A DNA stretch of 64,000 nucleotides from Serpula lacrymans var. lacrymans S7.9 (Eukaryota; Basidiomycota; Agaricomycetes; Boletales; Serpulaceae): the NCBI RefSeq assembly GCF_000218685.1, contig NW_006763293.1, forward strand, positions 304,720 through 368,719. The letters are read 5' to 3'. Shown piece by piece: positions 1 to 11,585 of this stretch. The position numbers and the translations under genes are program-made. The stretch's first letter is position 1. Every line of letters begins with the position of its first letter. A model generated the notes under the pieces. That model had not been told where the DNA came from. It made no database searches and saw only the letters and a list, made by a program, of their open reading frames with translations.

Positions 1-939
1 CGCAATGAAGAAAAGCTTAATACTTAGAAGTCCCGATACACACACCACTTACACGAGTGCTTCTTTGCCTATCTACGGAGCGCAACATGTACAGTGGTGA
101 GTAACCACATCAATGCACCTTATGGCTAATGTTGATCATGGCATATGCACCTGTTTTACCCTGCACCCAGGCAAATCAACCTTGTCGGACACTGTGACAC
201 ATAACCTCTCATAATGAGAACAGCCCCCGCTGGAGTGGATATTTCTATGCGCTGATTTGACCGCCTGTTGCCGATGAGTGCTAAAAGCCTTGCTTAATAC
301 AGCACAGGGACCGATGAAACCGGCCTGCAGGTTTTTGTGTAATGCTGGCATTCCAAGCAGAGTTTCCGTTGATAATAATACGAATCGGCGCTTGTTTGCA
401 TGATGGGCTGTTTATGTCTTGTCAGATTCATCGATTAGGGTCAACCTCGTTTTGCTATGTTCGTTTTTGTACAGTCCCACAGGCTTCACACAGACGGTCA
501 TCCAATACCTATTATTGTCTCGGGAATTTTACTGACACATGTAAGTGCTTTCTCAGGATAATTATAAGGCCCATCCGGACGTACCTGAGAGTCAGTGAGA
601 GCTTTGGGGCGGCTGTCCGCAACTTTAGAGGTTGCCAAGTGGAAACGCACGTAAAAATCTACACAATAGCATGGAGTAACGAATATTTTATTGATCAAAG
701 CACCCTGGTGCGCCGCTACAAAGTTGTTCCGCAAAAATGAAAAGGATCATATCTGCTGTATAGCTATTACTTGCCTATATACAGTGTATGGTGAGAATAT
801 ATGAGTAGTACGCTACTATGGCCCAGCCTTCTATTGAGACGAATGATGATACCACCTGTCTTCTATCTCCAACATTTTTCCGTTTCTTCAGACACGTCGC
901 CGCGTAGATATTATATCCTACAAAAAGATAATAGCCTGA
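1..939. other. Left-edge non-coding stretch
   Basis: No recognisable gene. Open frames at 342-740 (+, 132 codons) and 498-734 (-, 78 codons) overlap each other and show no known domain, signal peptide or convincing splice structure. The stretch lies downstream of the cyclopropane synthase on its right and may hold the end of a gene lying outside the window. I see no repeat, tRNA or transposon motif. Confidence 0.4.
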
Positions 940-2996
940 CTAATCAGGGGGCCCAACACGGTAATGCTTAATCGCACGCGGCAGGAGCATCGTTCTGTAT
1001 AACTTATTAGCGTAGGACAAAGAACAAAAGAGTAATATACTTACTGCGCGGATGAATGTTAGCATATGACAAGTGATGTATCCTTTAGCAAAGCCTGCTC
1101 CAGCATATGCGAACAGGTATTGCCACTTCCTTTTGAAGACTTCAAACTCTGCCCTGTCACGGAGCGCAGGGTAGTCCTTCACGATGGAATCTTGGCTGAT
1201 GTTGGCTTCCAAGCGACGTCCCCATTCGCGAAGCGTACGGGGATAGTCTGAAGTAGAATAAAATGAGATGGGCACCCAAACGGATAGGCTGAGAGACACG
1301 CACGAGCAGCATGGTTCTCAACTCCTTCTAGAGTGAACCTTCCTTCTGACCCAGCCTGAGCGGCGTTGATCAGTGCGGTGGCACTAGGGAGACAAGAATT
1401 CGGCCACATATAGCGACGCATGAAATCCTCCGCTCTACAATAAAGTCAGCTAAAAGGGGGCAAAGGGCTGAGATATGTGACTCAACTGATAACCGGAGTA
1501 TCGGGACTCAGGGAACGTGGATGCACTGACGACCGCTGTCGCGTGATCCGACTTCAGAGCAAAATCGACAAGTTTGAAGTAGGTTTGGTAGTGCTAAAAG
1601 AGACTCATCAGTAATCTGTGTAGAAAACACTGATAGGACGGGTTATACCTTTGATCCTACATGCTATAGGACATTTCAAATTAGCAATCATTCCTAAATT
1701 GATGATCTGGTAACTTACTTCAAGCATTTCAATACTGACGAAAGCGTCGAAGGCTTTTTCAAATGATGCTGGGATTTCACGATAGTCCAGAAGATGAACT
1801 CGGATGTAGTCCTGGAGGCCTGCCTCTCTGACCCGTTCTTCGGCGAGTGCTTTTTGTTCGACCGATAAGGTCAGAGTATCAACTTCACATCCAAAAGTAC
1901 GAACGGCCTGCCCAAAATGAAAACTGATGAGAAAGTGGAGAGTTGAACAATAAACAGTGAGATTTTACCTCGATTGCTAGACCTCCCCATCCGGAACCAA
2001 ATTCTAAAACTCGGTCACCTCGTTTAACACGTGCCTTGGTGAGAACGTGTCGGATCTTGCGAAGCTGAGCAGCCTCCAGATCTCCAGGAGTCGGACCGTC
2101 AGTTAGATCACCCCGCACACCACCCTCGTTTTCATTCCAGAGGGCGCAAGAATACATCATTTCTTTACTCAAAAAGGCCTTTTGTCACAGAACAATAAGC
2201 CATGACAACAAGCTGAAAAACAATAAGGACGGAAATACCTTGAAGAGCTCATTTGACTGATCGTAGCTCGCAATAGCATTCAGACGCGCCTTGGATCGCG
2301 TCTGTCCAAGAAATGCGTTGGATACACCGGAAATTGCCGATGATATACGACTGACAGCGGAGGACAACCCGTCCATGCCAGTTTCATTGTCAAGCCATAG
2401 CTATGCATGAGAAGAAAGTCAATGATACTGATGCCAACAGCATAAACACTGATAACTCACGTCCATGACGGCCTTTAGGTTATCAACTTCAACATCACCT
2501 ATCATGTAAGCTTCGCTGACTAGAGATGTCGACACACATTTAGACGAAACTAAAACCAGGAAATATTTCGGAAAACACTTACAACCGAGGTCCTGAGAAC
2601 TGCATTACATATTAATAATTATTACTCTGACTAGTGTTAAGCGCACTCACAAGAGAATTCGGGTCCAAAAATCGCTGTTAACGACCTTTATGTAAACGTC
2701 ATTGCAGCCCTTTGCACGGATCCCGAAGTGATGTGACCCTTCGGAGTCTTGGACAGTCAAGTGACCCCTGGTTATTGCTTTATCGAGGACGGCGAGGACC
2801 GAAGCGCGAGCTAGATCCGAGTAAGTGTTTGTGTCGACAGAAGAGGTAGAGAGGGGGACCCACCATAACTCGATAATAGTGACTTGGGGCTAGGCAGTAC
2901 TAGCGAGAGAGAAGAGGGCGAACGATAGAAACTCGTCGATGGCGAGAAAGCGAGGGCAGAGGAGGATGTGGTGTTCAACATTGCTGTGAAAGACAA
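940..2996 (-). CDS. Cyclopropane-fatty-acyl-phospholipid synthase-like SAM methyltransferase
   Basis: Probably adds a methylene group from S-adenosylmethionine across the double bond of acyl chains in phospholipids. Read through introns, the N-terminal part contains ARASVLAVLDKAITRGHLT, then SEAYMIGDVEVDNLKAVMD. The SAM-binding loop VLEFGSGWGGLAIE follows, then LTLSVEQKALAEERV, FVSIEMLE, FMRRYMWPNSCLPS and a C-terminal YAGAGFAKGYITCHMLTF. This is the order seen in bacterial Cfa and fungal homologues. The start at 2996 is chosen because a 53-nt intron (2811-2863) joins its frame in phase to the conserved part; an internal Met at 2981 is an alternative. There are at least seven exons. Bacterial-type CFA synthases are widespread in fungi, so this is probably an old transfer rather than a recent one. 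The N-terminal exon is the least certain part. Confidence 0.88.
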
Positions 2997-5820
2997 TGGG
3001 ATAAAATGGTAATGGTAGATGGTATTGCTACAAAGAAGATAAGAAAAGAGGGCGGAGGGTAGAACGAAAGTGAGGATGAGTTGTCGGAAGTTGGTAGAGC
3101 TTTATATACGGACGGACAGGATATTTGCACCCACGAGTTGTATAATATTTGAAACGGTAAATAGGTATACATCGTGGGCTGAGACCGGCAAAAATAGAGG
3201 TGATAAGTTGGTTGTGTTTCATGGGCGAGAGGATTCGCGGGAACCTGAATGCCACAATGGAGTCAAAATGTAAATTTGATCGGTCACCGAATTCATTGCA
3301 GGAACGATATGATTGTATAGGATCTCGATTTGGCGTGCAGAACAGGATCAGATTGATACCGAATAGGGTGACAGAATCCATATGCCCACCTGCACGCTGC
3401 AGACACACACGAGAAATTGGCTGGAAAATGGGTGATCCCCACGCCAACAAGAAAGAAGAAGCGAGAACCGATCTCAGTGAAACCAAGATACTGTATTCGA
3501 TACGAATGTTGGATCTGAGAATCTGCCCTTGAGGAAGAAATGTCAGTGATATTACTGTCAGTCCGTGTCTTGAGCCACTGACCTGCGAGCGTTGCCACAG
3601 CGCGGAGTTGGGCGTCCCTGGGTGATAAGCGCTGCCAACCTGTATAGCCTTTACTCGTGAAACAGCCCTTGTGCATATATCATTCTGCGTGATCCCGCCA
3701 TTGTTTGTGCTGCTGTAAAGCTGCGAAAATGAATCACCACATCCCTGGGAGGCTTTCTCGTACTCTTTTTTACCAACCTGGTAACACGTGGCTCCCACGC
3801 TTTTCGGCTACACACTCGGAATCTCTCTCCAAGGTGCCTATACGGGCACGCGAATACGGCGAGTTGCTCTTTGCTTTTTCTCAGTTCCCTCTGAACCTTT
3901 GCACTCCCAGTCCAATCACGACATTTCCGTGTCTTTTTCTGTTACCATAGCACGCTCGTCATAGTAGCCGTATGCAGTCAACGAATCTCCCCATACTGCC
4001 ACCTGCGCGCAGCCTGTTCGGTAAGAAACATCCGAATGCGCGAATCCATCGCACCGTCCCTCCATTGTGTAACTAAAGTTCAGACAACTCCCGTATATTT
4101 CTCCCTCCAATAGAAATCGTGAGTCAACTCTGTACGCTTAAACTTTTTTATTTTGTTTCAAGTTCGAAGTCAATGTTTTTTGGAAATACCGGAACAAGAG
4201 CCGTATCTGGATACGTGCATGGGGCATAACCTCATTATCGTGACGGCAATGCCTTACGGCGATGAATAACGCCTGAGATTCCGTTTTCAAGTCAGCTGGG
4301 CGCGGACGCAGTGTGATGATATTCCACCAAAACACCAATTTATCACAGCACTATTGTTTTCTCGCCGCCCAACACATAAGACAAGGCCACGGAAATGGAT
4401 AGCCTACTTTGTCCTTACAAAGTTCTTCAGAAGCTCTGAAACTTTGTACTGCTTCCAGTCAGTGGTGGCGGACCATGATATATTAGTTTGAACTGCAGCC
4501 TTGTACTACCATCGCGGAGCATGAAATTTATCATCTACGAGATAGATCACTAGCGACTCTTCTACCAGATTTTGTTTTGTCAATAGATTCAACCTTTTAG
4601 AGACTTTACCCCGATTCAGACAACAATGACCGGCAAAACGGTTGATTCAGCTCAATCAACTTTACCTGATCTTCAGAAGTTCGACTATGGTCTGCGATCA
4701 CAAAACCATGTGCATGCAAGATGACGACTTTGGAGTGAAGAGATAGTAATTTTTTTTTCCTCCTAGCTTGGATAGTCAACTGTACTACGCTCAAAGCTCA
4801 ATGCCTGTCTGTTGTTAGGCTCTTTCAGATTCTTATCTGATTACCGGGCCTTCAGGAAGCAACCTCACGAACTAGTGCTAGTGAGTACTTTATCAGTCAT
4901 GGTTTGCGACTTGTCGAATGTTGATCTAACAGTCACAATTATCCTATTGAAGCGATAGGCATGGTACTACATGGAACGTATACCTTCTCAATGAAGACGC
5001 ATCAAAAAGAAGGCCCCTAGTGTCAATGCCGAGCGCCTTCGGTGCCTACTGGGATCTGTCTACCACACACTAATTCTCATTTAAGGGCAGATTGTGAAAA
5101 TTTAAAATGGGCAAATCGTGAAAAATCGATGATCCACCTACTTGGGCTGCTAGCTCAGACATGGTGATCGAAGGTTCTTAACGAATTCCGGGGGGCAATC
5201 GCGAAGCAGACAGCGTTCAGGGGGTGAAAGCAAGCCCAAGATGAACTCATAGTAGTATCGCATTTTCTCATCATTTACATACATTTTGATGCTCCTTTGA
5301 AAATATCATAACGAAGAAGTGTTCTTTTACATGGTAGGCAAGTTATCAATACATATACAGGTTTTTACTTCCTAGTCCAGACTTACAGATTCTTATTGTT
5401 TTGCCCAGCTTCTGCTTATCGGCCGTCGCGGTCAGGGGGGCAATACAAAAACGAAGCTACCTGATACCGGGTTTCACAGACCGACTAAGCGCTACGAGTA
5501 GCACTTGTCTTCTATCTGGATAGGATTACACAGACTACTCAGGCAAAGTGTGGAGCGCCTTGTAAGTATTAAGATGGAAATAGACGCTGAAGCTATGTCG
5601 TTGATACTTATTACCACGTGCACATTATCTTTGTCTGTGTCATCCAGTTCAAGCACTGAATCATACTTTTGAAGGTGTATGAACGTACCATGGCGAAATA
5701 CAAGATACTTAGTTGCCGAGTGAAACCTTAGCAGCAGCATGGCATGCTGGTTAATAGTGAAGAACCTCAGAAAGGGAGATGCGCAGCAAGGTGTGCATGT
5801 GGGAAGTGGTACTAGTCATA
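2997..5820. other. 2.8-kb region without a recognised gene
   Basis: Lies between the 5' end of the cyclopropane synthase and the 3' end of ARL2. The longest frame is 3028-3798 (-, 256 codons), upstream of the synthase. It overlaps open frames at 3293-3676 (-) and 3200-3532 (+), has no recognisable domain and is rich in Ser, Arg, Ile and Phe. I do not call it a gene. Further small frames (4138-4338, 4606-4794 and 5492-5740, all -) match nothing I know. An imperfect 18-bp direct repeat sits at 5085-5128. No reverse transcriptase, integrase or transposase motif was seen. Confidence 0.4.
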
Positions 5821-6693
5821 TCAACTTGTGATTGTCGTGGAGCTATAATAGAGCCTATTTGCGACATCTTCAACAACCCAGTCGAGGCCTGAAACCAAAT
5901 TCTGGCCTGTGACCGCGCTGCAAGACATAATCTTCCAGTGATGCGATTTGATCGAAAGTAAATCCAGGGACTGGAGACAATAGTCTTTGTTAATGAACCA
6001 CGGAACTGAGATAATGGGACGTACGTCACGGATCTCCACATCGTTCATAGAGCCCTGAATATCTTGTTTGTTAGCAAACACGAGGAGGGAAGCTCCTGCT
6101 AATCTCTACTTGGGTTATCAGCCACATCGAATCAGGTGATAGGAAGAAACAATAGTACTTACGTCTTCGAGGAGGAGGGCATGGAGTTCTTCTTTACAGT
6201 CTTGCATGCGCATCCTGTCACCTGAATCCACTACCCAGACGATAGCGTCTGTCTGCTCAAAGTAGTTCCGCCAGTAGGGCCTCAAGGTTCGTTGACCTCC
6301 GACATCCCCTGAAAAGCAAGTCATGTGTGCCCTTGGAACAATTGAAAGTTAGAAGCACGTACAGATGTTTAATGTGTATCTTTTGGTAAACAATAAGAAA
6401 GATCGATGGGGACATATTAGTTCAAATTACGGTGAACTCCTCAGACAAAGTTCCCCGCTTACTTTCCATGAAGAAATGTTTTGATATTGAAGCCTAATGT
6501 CGGACTCACAGTCATAATGTCTTCGCCGTTTAATTTCTTCAGTATTGTTGTTTTCCCAGCATTATCAAGACCTCTAAGGCTTCCTTCAGCATTCCGGATG
6601 ACCGATAAGTTGATACGGTGAATCATACAGAAAGAGAATCCGCATTTCCCTTTCTTTCTGCCGATTCTTTCTAATAATTGTCAAAAGCCCCAT
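5821..6693 (-). CDS. ARL2: ADP-ribosylation factor-like GTPase ARL2
   Basis: Small GTPase that works with tubulin cofactors in alpha/beta-tubulin folding (fission yeast Alp41, budding yeast Cin4). Six exons can be placed: 6693-6629, 6573-6463, 6379-6363 (17 nt), 6308-6163, 6105-6025 and 5970-5821. Together they encode 189 residues; human ARL2 has 184. Visible motifs are the start [17 protein letters not shown]-loop GLDNAGKTT, switch [11 protein letters not shown], switch [24 protein letters not shown], and CSAVTG for guanine specificity. The MGLLTI start and the WRNYFEQTD and SIKSHHW segments favour ARL2 over ARF1 or ARL3. The last intron (5971-6024) is 54 nt and contains no in-frame stop. 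The gene is divergent from eIF5B across 301 bp. Confidence 0.96.
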
Positions 6694-6994
6694 GTCTTCA
6701 ACGATGGCGAACGTAATTCACAAAAATGTTAGATCGACTCGAGTGACCGATGGAGGTCTTCTGCGAAGTAAATCACTGCACGACATAAAGCTGAACTGGC
6801 ACAAGGACCCCGGGCACAGGGCTTGGGCACGTGTGAGATCTAAGGTCCATTGGTCCATGGACGTCCCGCGGAGACTCTTACGGGACCCTAGCCCACAATA
6901 TCTCATCCAAGTAAGTATAGCCTTTGCCGTGCTCGAGCACACTCTCACTCGTTCGCATACGATCATATAGCCACAACAGTAATCAGCATCTGAC
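6694..6994. promoter_or_regulatory. Divergent promoter ARL2 / eIF5B
   Basis: The 301 bp between the ATGs of ARL2 (-) and eIF5B (+) must hold both promoters. Frames on both strands here (6692-6970 and 6718-7011) match no family and are treated as chance. No specific element can be assigned. Confidence 0.5.
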
Positions 6995-9900
6995 ATGGCA
7001 CCAAAAAACAAAGGTAAAAAGGGAAAGGCGGGAAACGACGACGATTACTGGTAGGCTACATATGAGTCATCTTGCCATCCAATATCTTATATTTGGCACG
7101 GTAGGGATAAAGCAGGCGTATCGGTAGAAAATAACAATGCAAGCGCTACGGGGACAGCCAATGTCTCTGATGACGAGAATGCGCGACCCGCAAAGTCCGG
7201 AGGGGGCTTCTCGGCCTTTTCTATGCTTCAGAGTGAAGATGCTGGAGCTGCACAGGATGAGGATGAGGATTTCGGAGGGTTAATGGTATGCTCATCGGCC
7301 TATCTATCTCGCGATCTATATATCAACTTATCTCAATCCTAGTCTGCGATCAAAGCTACGAGTAAGGGCAAAAAAGACAAGAAGAAACCAAAGAAAGCAC
7401 AGGCCGAGTCATTTGACGATGGTGGGGTCGACGCTGAAGCACCAGAAGTTGCCAAAAAACCATTAGAGGTTACAGCTGAAGATCTGGCTGACGAAGAATG
7501 GGGCCCCGTCAAGGAAAAAGGCAAGAAGGCCAAAAAGGGTAAAGGAAAGAAAGGTGGGTCTCAAGATGAGACCCCTGATGCGGAAAGTACTGGTGAGTTT
7601 TTGCTGTCATCTGTCAAAGAAATATGGCTGATGGATAGCGTAGCTACGCCAGAAGTTGAGAAGCCTGCAGAGACCAAAGTTGAGAGTGCTCCTCCTGCTC
7701 CAGTCGATGAGGCAGAGGACGGCCCAGCAGAAGATGGCGATGGCGATGGCGCGCCTAAAATTCTATCGAAGAAGGAAAAGGAAAAGCTGAAGAAAGAACG
7801 AGAAAAGGCGGGTGAATCATATTTATTAGCACTTTATGAGTTGGCTTACATGCATATAGGCTAAGAAGAAAGCTCAAGCCGCGGCAAAAAAGACAGGGGG
7901 TGATACCCCTCAAACTGAGGCTCCTGCTCCTCCACCAACGACTGATGCTCAGCAAGAAGATGATAACGAAGATGGGGAGGCGGTAGAAGCTGGAAAAGCC
8001 GATTCTAAGAAGAAAAAGAAGAAAAAGGGGAAGAAGGATGATGAACCTGCTCCCGCTCCTGCCCCTGCCCCTGCCGCCGGAAAGAAGAAGGGAGGTATAA
8101 GCGCTCTGAAAGCGATGATGGAGGAGAAGAAACGGTTGGAAGAAGAGGCCCGGCGCCGAGAGGAGGAGGAGCGGAAGCGGATCGAGGAAGAAGAAAGGCT
8201 AGCGGAGGAAGAGGAAAGGAAGAAAGAAGAAGAGAAGCAACGGAAGAAAGAGAAAGAAAAGGTATTGAAATGGTGTTTTATTATTATCTTCATTCTCTTA
8301 TGTCTTGATGCTACACAGGCGAAACGCGAATTAGCAAAGAAAGAGGGCCGCCTACTTACCAAGAAACAGAAAGAAGAAAAGGCAGCGGCCGAAATAAGGA
8401 AGCAAGCACTCTTGGCGTCTGGGGTTCAGATCGAAGGTTTGCAACAGGCCCAAAGCGCTGCTCCTGTCCCTAAAAAGGTCGTATATGGCAATCGCAAGAA
8501 AAAAGGTCCAGTGGCGAAAGATGCTTCACCCGCCCCCGAATCAAGGCCAAGGACACCAGAACCTGCCGCTGTTGTTAGGGAACCAACCCCACCGCCTCGA
8601 AAGCCCTCGCCAGTCCAGCCAAGTAAGGCTAGTAGCGTTAAAGATGATTGGGATGCCAGTTCCGATGAAGAGAGCAAGGCTACTGCAGCGAATGAGGTGA
8701 AAGATTCCTGGGATGCTTCAAGTGACGAAGGAGATGCTGCTGAGCCTATCAAACCTCCTCCAGCTGCGTCATCGAAACCTGAAAAGAAAGCTAATGGCCA
8801 ACCAGAGGCGAAGAAAACGCCCGCTCCCGAGCCTGCAAAGGCCAGCCAACCTGCTTCCAAAACTGCCCCAGCGAAGAAGACTAAGGAAGAAGACCCTGCA
8901 GCCTCTGAGTCTGAATCCGAAGAATCGTCGTCAGAAGAGGACTCTGACTCTGAGTCTGGCTCGGACTCTGACGAGAGCTCATCTTCCGAGTCTGAAGGAA
9001 AGACAGCCACACAGCGTGCGTTGGCTCAAAAGAAAGCAGATGCAGCGGAGAGAAGAGCCAAGGCCCACGAAGTCGCCCTTGCTGCCCGGAACAAGGATGA
9101 TCTTCGTAGCCCTATTTGTTGTATCTTGGGTCATGTCGATACCGGAAAGACGAAGCTCCTGGATAAGGTTTGTTTCTATCTCAACATGCATAGCAGGAGC
9201 TGATACGATAGAATTGCGTCTTAGATTCGACAAACAAACGTTCAAGAAGGTGAAGCCGGTGGTATCACTCAACAAATTGGTGCCACATACTTCCCTGTGG
9301 ATGCCATCAAGACAAAAACCGCTGTTTTGAACACAGTATGTCAAGAATTGCTGAAGTTTCTCAAAAAATTATTGATATATCAAAATCCATCAGGACGGAC
9401 TGCAAGAGTACAAGATTCCCGGTCTGCTGGTAATCGATACTCCTGGACACGAATCTTTCACAAACTTGCGTAGTCGCGGCAGCTCTCTCTGTAACATTGC
9501 TATTCTTGTCGTGGATATCATGGTACGCGCCACATGCTTCGATCATAAGTTATTATGTCAACCTTTCCTTGCAGCATGGCTTGGAGCCCCAGACTTTGGA
9601 ATCGCTTCGGCTCCTGAGAGACCGGAAAACCCCATTCATCGTAGCTTTGAACAAGGTATGTTCTTATTTGTCGTAAGTTCCGCTGTTTTCACATACAACA
9701 TACAACCACTAGATCGATCGTATGTATGGATGGGAAGCAACCCCCGATGGGGCTTTCAGAGATTCCCTCGCTAAGCAGAAGCGCTCTGTTCAGCGTGAAT
9801 TTGAGGACCGTGTCGAAAAGACGATTCTTGCCTTTGCCGAGCAAGGTCTGAACGCCGTCTTGTATTACGATAACAAGAGCTTCGCTCGAAATGTTTCCCT

Positions 9901-11445
9901 TGTGCCAACTTCCGCTGTCACAGGGGAGGGTGTCCCTGATATGATCTTGCTCCTCGTTAACCTTACTCAACAACGTATGAGTGACAGACTGATGTATCTG
10001 TCTGAACTTGAGTGCACGGTACTCGAGGTGAAGGTCGTTGAGGGTCTGGGCACTACGATCGATGTTGTTTTGTCAAATGGAATCCTGCGGGAAGGGGACA
10101 GGATTGTTATATGTGGTCTCAATGGGCCAATTGTGACTCAAGTTCGCGCTCTACTTACTCCTCAGCCCCTTCGTGAGCTTCGTATAAAGGTGATTGAAGC
10201 GCACTACTTTTAAAACTCGTTACTGAAATATTTTCTAGTCGGCTTACGTGCATCACAAAGAGGTCAAAGCTGCTTTGGGTGTCAAGCTTGTTGCTCCAGA
10301 CCTTGAAAAGGCGATCGCTGGTTCACGACTAATGGTCGTTGGGCCGGATGACGATGAAGAAGAAATGTTGGATGAAATTATGTCGGACCTAACGTCTCTA
10401 TTGAATTCGATCGATAAATCTGGTCGAGGTGTTTGTGTGCAAGCTAGTACTTTGGGTTCACTGGAAGCGCTTTTGGATTTCTTGAAGGTCAGCAAAATCC
10501 CTGTTTCAGGGATCAACATCGGACCTGTGCACAAGAAAGATGTCATGCGTTGTGCGACTATGCTGGAGAAAGCCAAGGAGCTCGCTGTCATCCTTTGCTT
10601 CGACGTTCCAGTAGACAGGGATGCTGACAGAATGGCCGAAGAAATGGGTATCCGAATATTCAAAGGTATAGATTTCAAGTTCCTGGCCCTCAGTGATATG
10701 AACTGATCTTGATAACCATAGCCGACATCATCTATCACTTATTCGACGCGTTTACGGCTTACAACAATGAGATAATGGAGGCAAAACGTAAAGATGCTGC
10801 CCCTCAAGCTGTTTGGCCTTGTAGGCTGAAGACTATCGCCGCGTTTTGTAAACGGGACCCTATTATTTTGGGTGTTGACATTCTGGATGGGACATTGCGT
10901 GTAGGGACCCCAATCTGTGTAGTCAAGATCGACCCTACCACACAGAAGAAGGAAATTATTGACCTGGGAAAAATGTAGGTCGTCTTCAAAGAAGCAATTG
11001 ACGGGTCTGATTCTGATGATTTTTTTCCAATAGCGCTTCACTTGAGATAAATCACAAGTCACACGACGCAAGTCCTAATTCAAGCATGCAATTACTTATT
11101 TACCTAACTCATTTTTTTTGACAGATTGTGAAAAAGTCGCAAGCAGGTGGTGGTGTTGCCGTCAAGATCGAGCATGCCGTGTATCAATCTGCGAAGATGT
11201 TTGGTCGCCACTTTGACGAGAAAGATGATCTCCTGAGTCATGTTACTCGACAGAGTATCGATGTTTTGAAGGTGAATTTGATGTAATTTGCCCTTCCCTG
11301 TCGATACTAAAAACATTCTCTAGGCTTCGTTCAAAGCGGATGTGTCGAATGATGAATGGCTGCTCATCAAAGCCCTGAAGCCGGTATGTTTTCCTCCACG
11401 CTGTCATCCAGGGACACAACTGACCACAAGGTATGTAGCGTCTAA
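6995..11445 (+). CDS. FUN12: Translation initiation factor eIF5B (IF2 family GTPase)
   Basis: GTPase that promotes joining of the 60S subunit to the 48S initiation complex. The start [15 protein letters not shown] continues through an intron (acceptor before GGATAAAGC) into a long charged N-terminal region of Lys/Glu blocks and acidic Ser/Asp runs (about 7.1-9.0 kb), typical of eukaryotic eIF5B. The G domain begins at [16 protein letters not shown] (G1), followed by [13 protein letters not shown] (G2 region), DTPGHESF (G3), NKID across an intron (G4) and TSAVTGEG (G5). Domains II-IV follow, with [43 protein letters not shown] and a C-terminal [13 protein letters not shown]. About ten or more introns. 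The terminal exon is inferred: splicing before GTATGTAGC gives a short tail ending at 11445, while reading through gives a longer tail. About 1,200 residues, usual for the family. Confidence 0.95.
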
Positions 11446-11585
11446 ATATTCAGTGAGCTTCATGAGGTACAGGGCGGGCCGATAATGATCTTTGCATTTT
11501 GCTTCGGAGTTTGTTTTACATAATCCACGTGTATTTATACCATGAATTTGGCAATTTTTGTTATCTGCCCGCCAGAGTTTACGCA

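Noticed and set aside
5085..5128. Imperfect 18-bp direct repeat (GGGCARATYGTGAAAA)
   Set aside because: Just two short copies without terminal inverted repeats or target-site duplication; not enough to call a mobile element.
5971..6024. 54-nt stop-free intron in ARL2, with similar ones in RPC1 (54 nt) and the phosphoesterase-like gene (57 nt), as possible regulated intron retention
   Set aside because: With well over 100 short introns, several are expected by chance to be a multiple of three without a stop; retained versions would disrupt conserved folds.
8426..9010. 194-codon minus-strand frame opposite eIF5B
   Set aside because: It is the mirror of Ser/Asp/Glu-rich coding sequence of the plus strand; same for 49650-50195 opposite NSR1.
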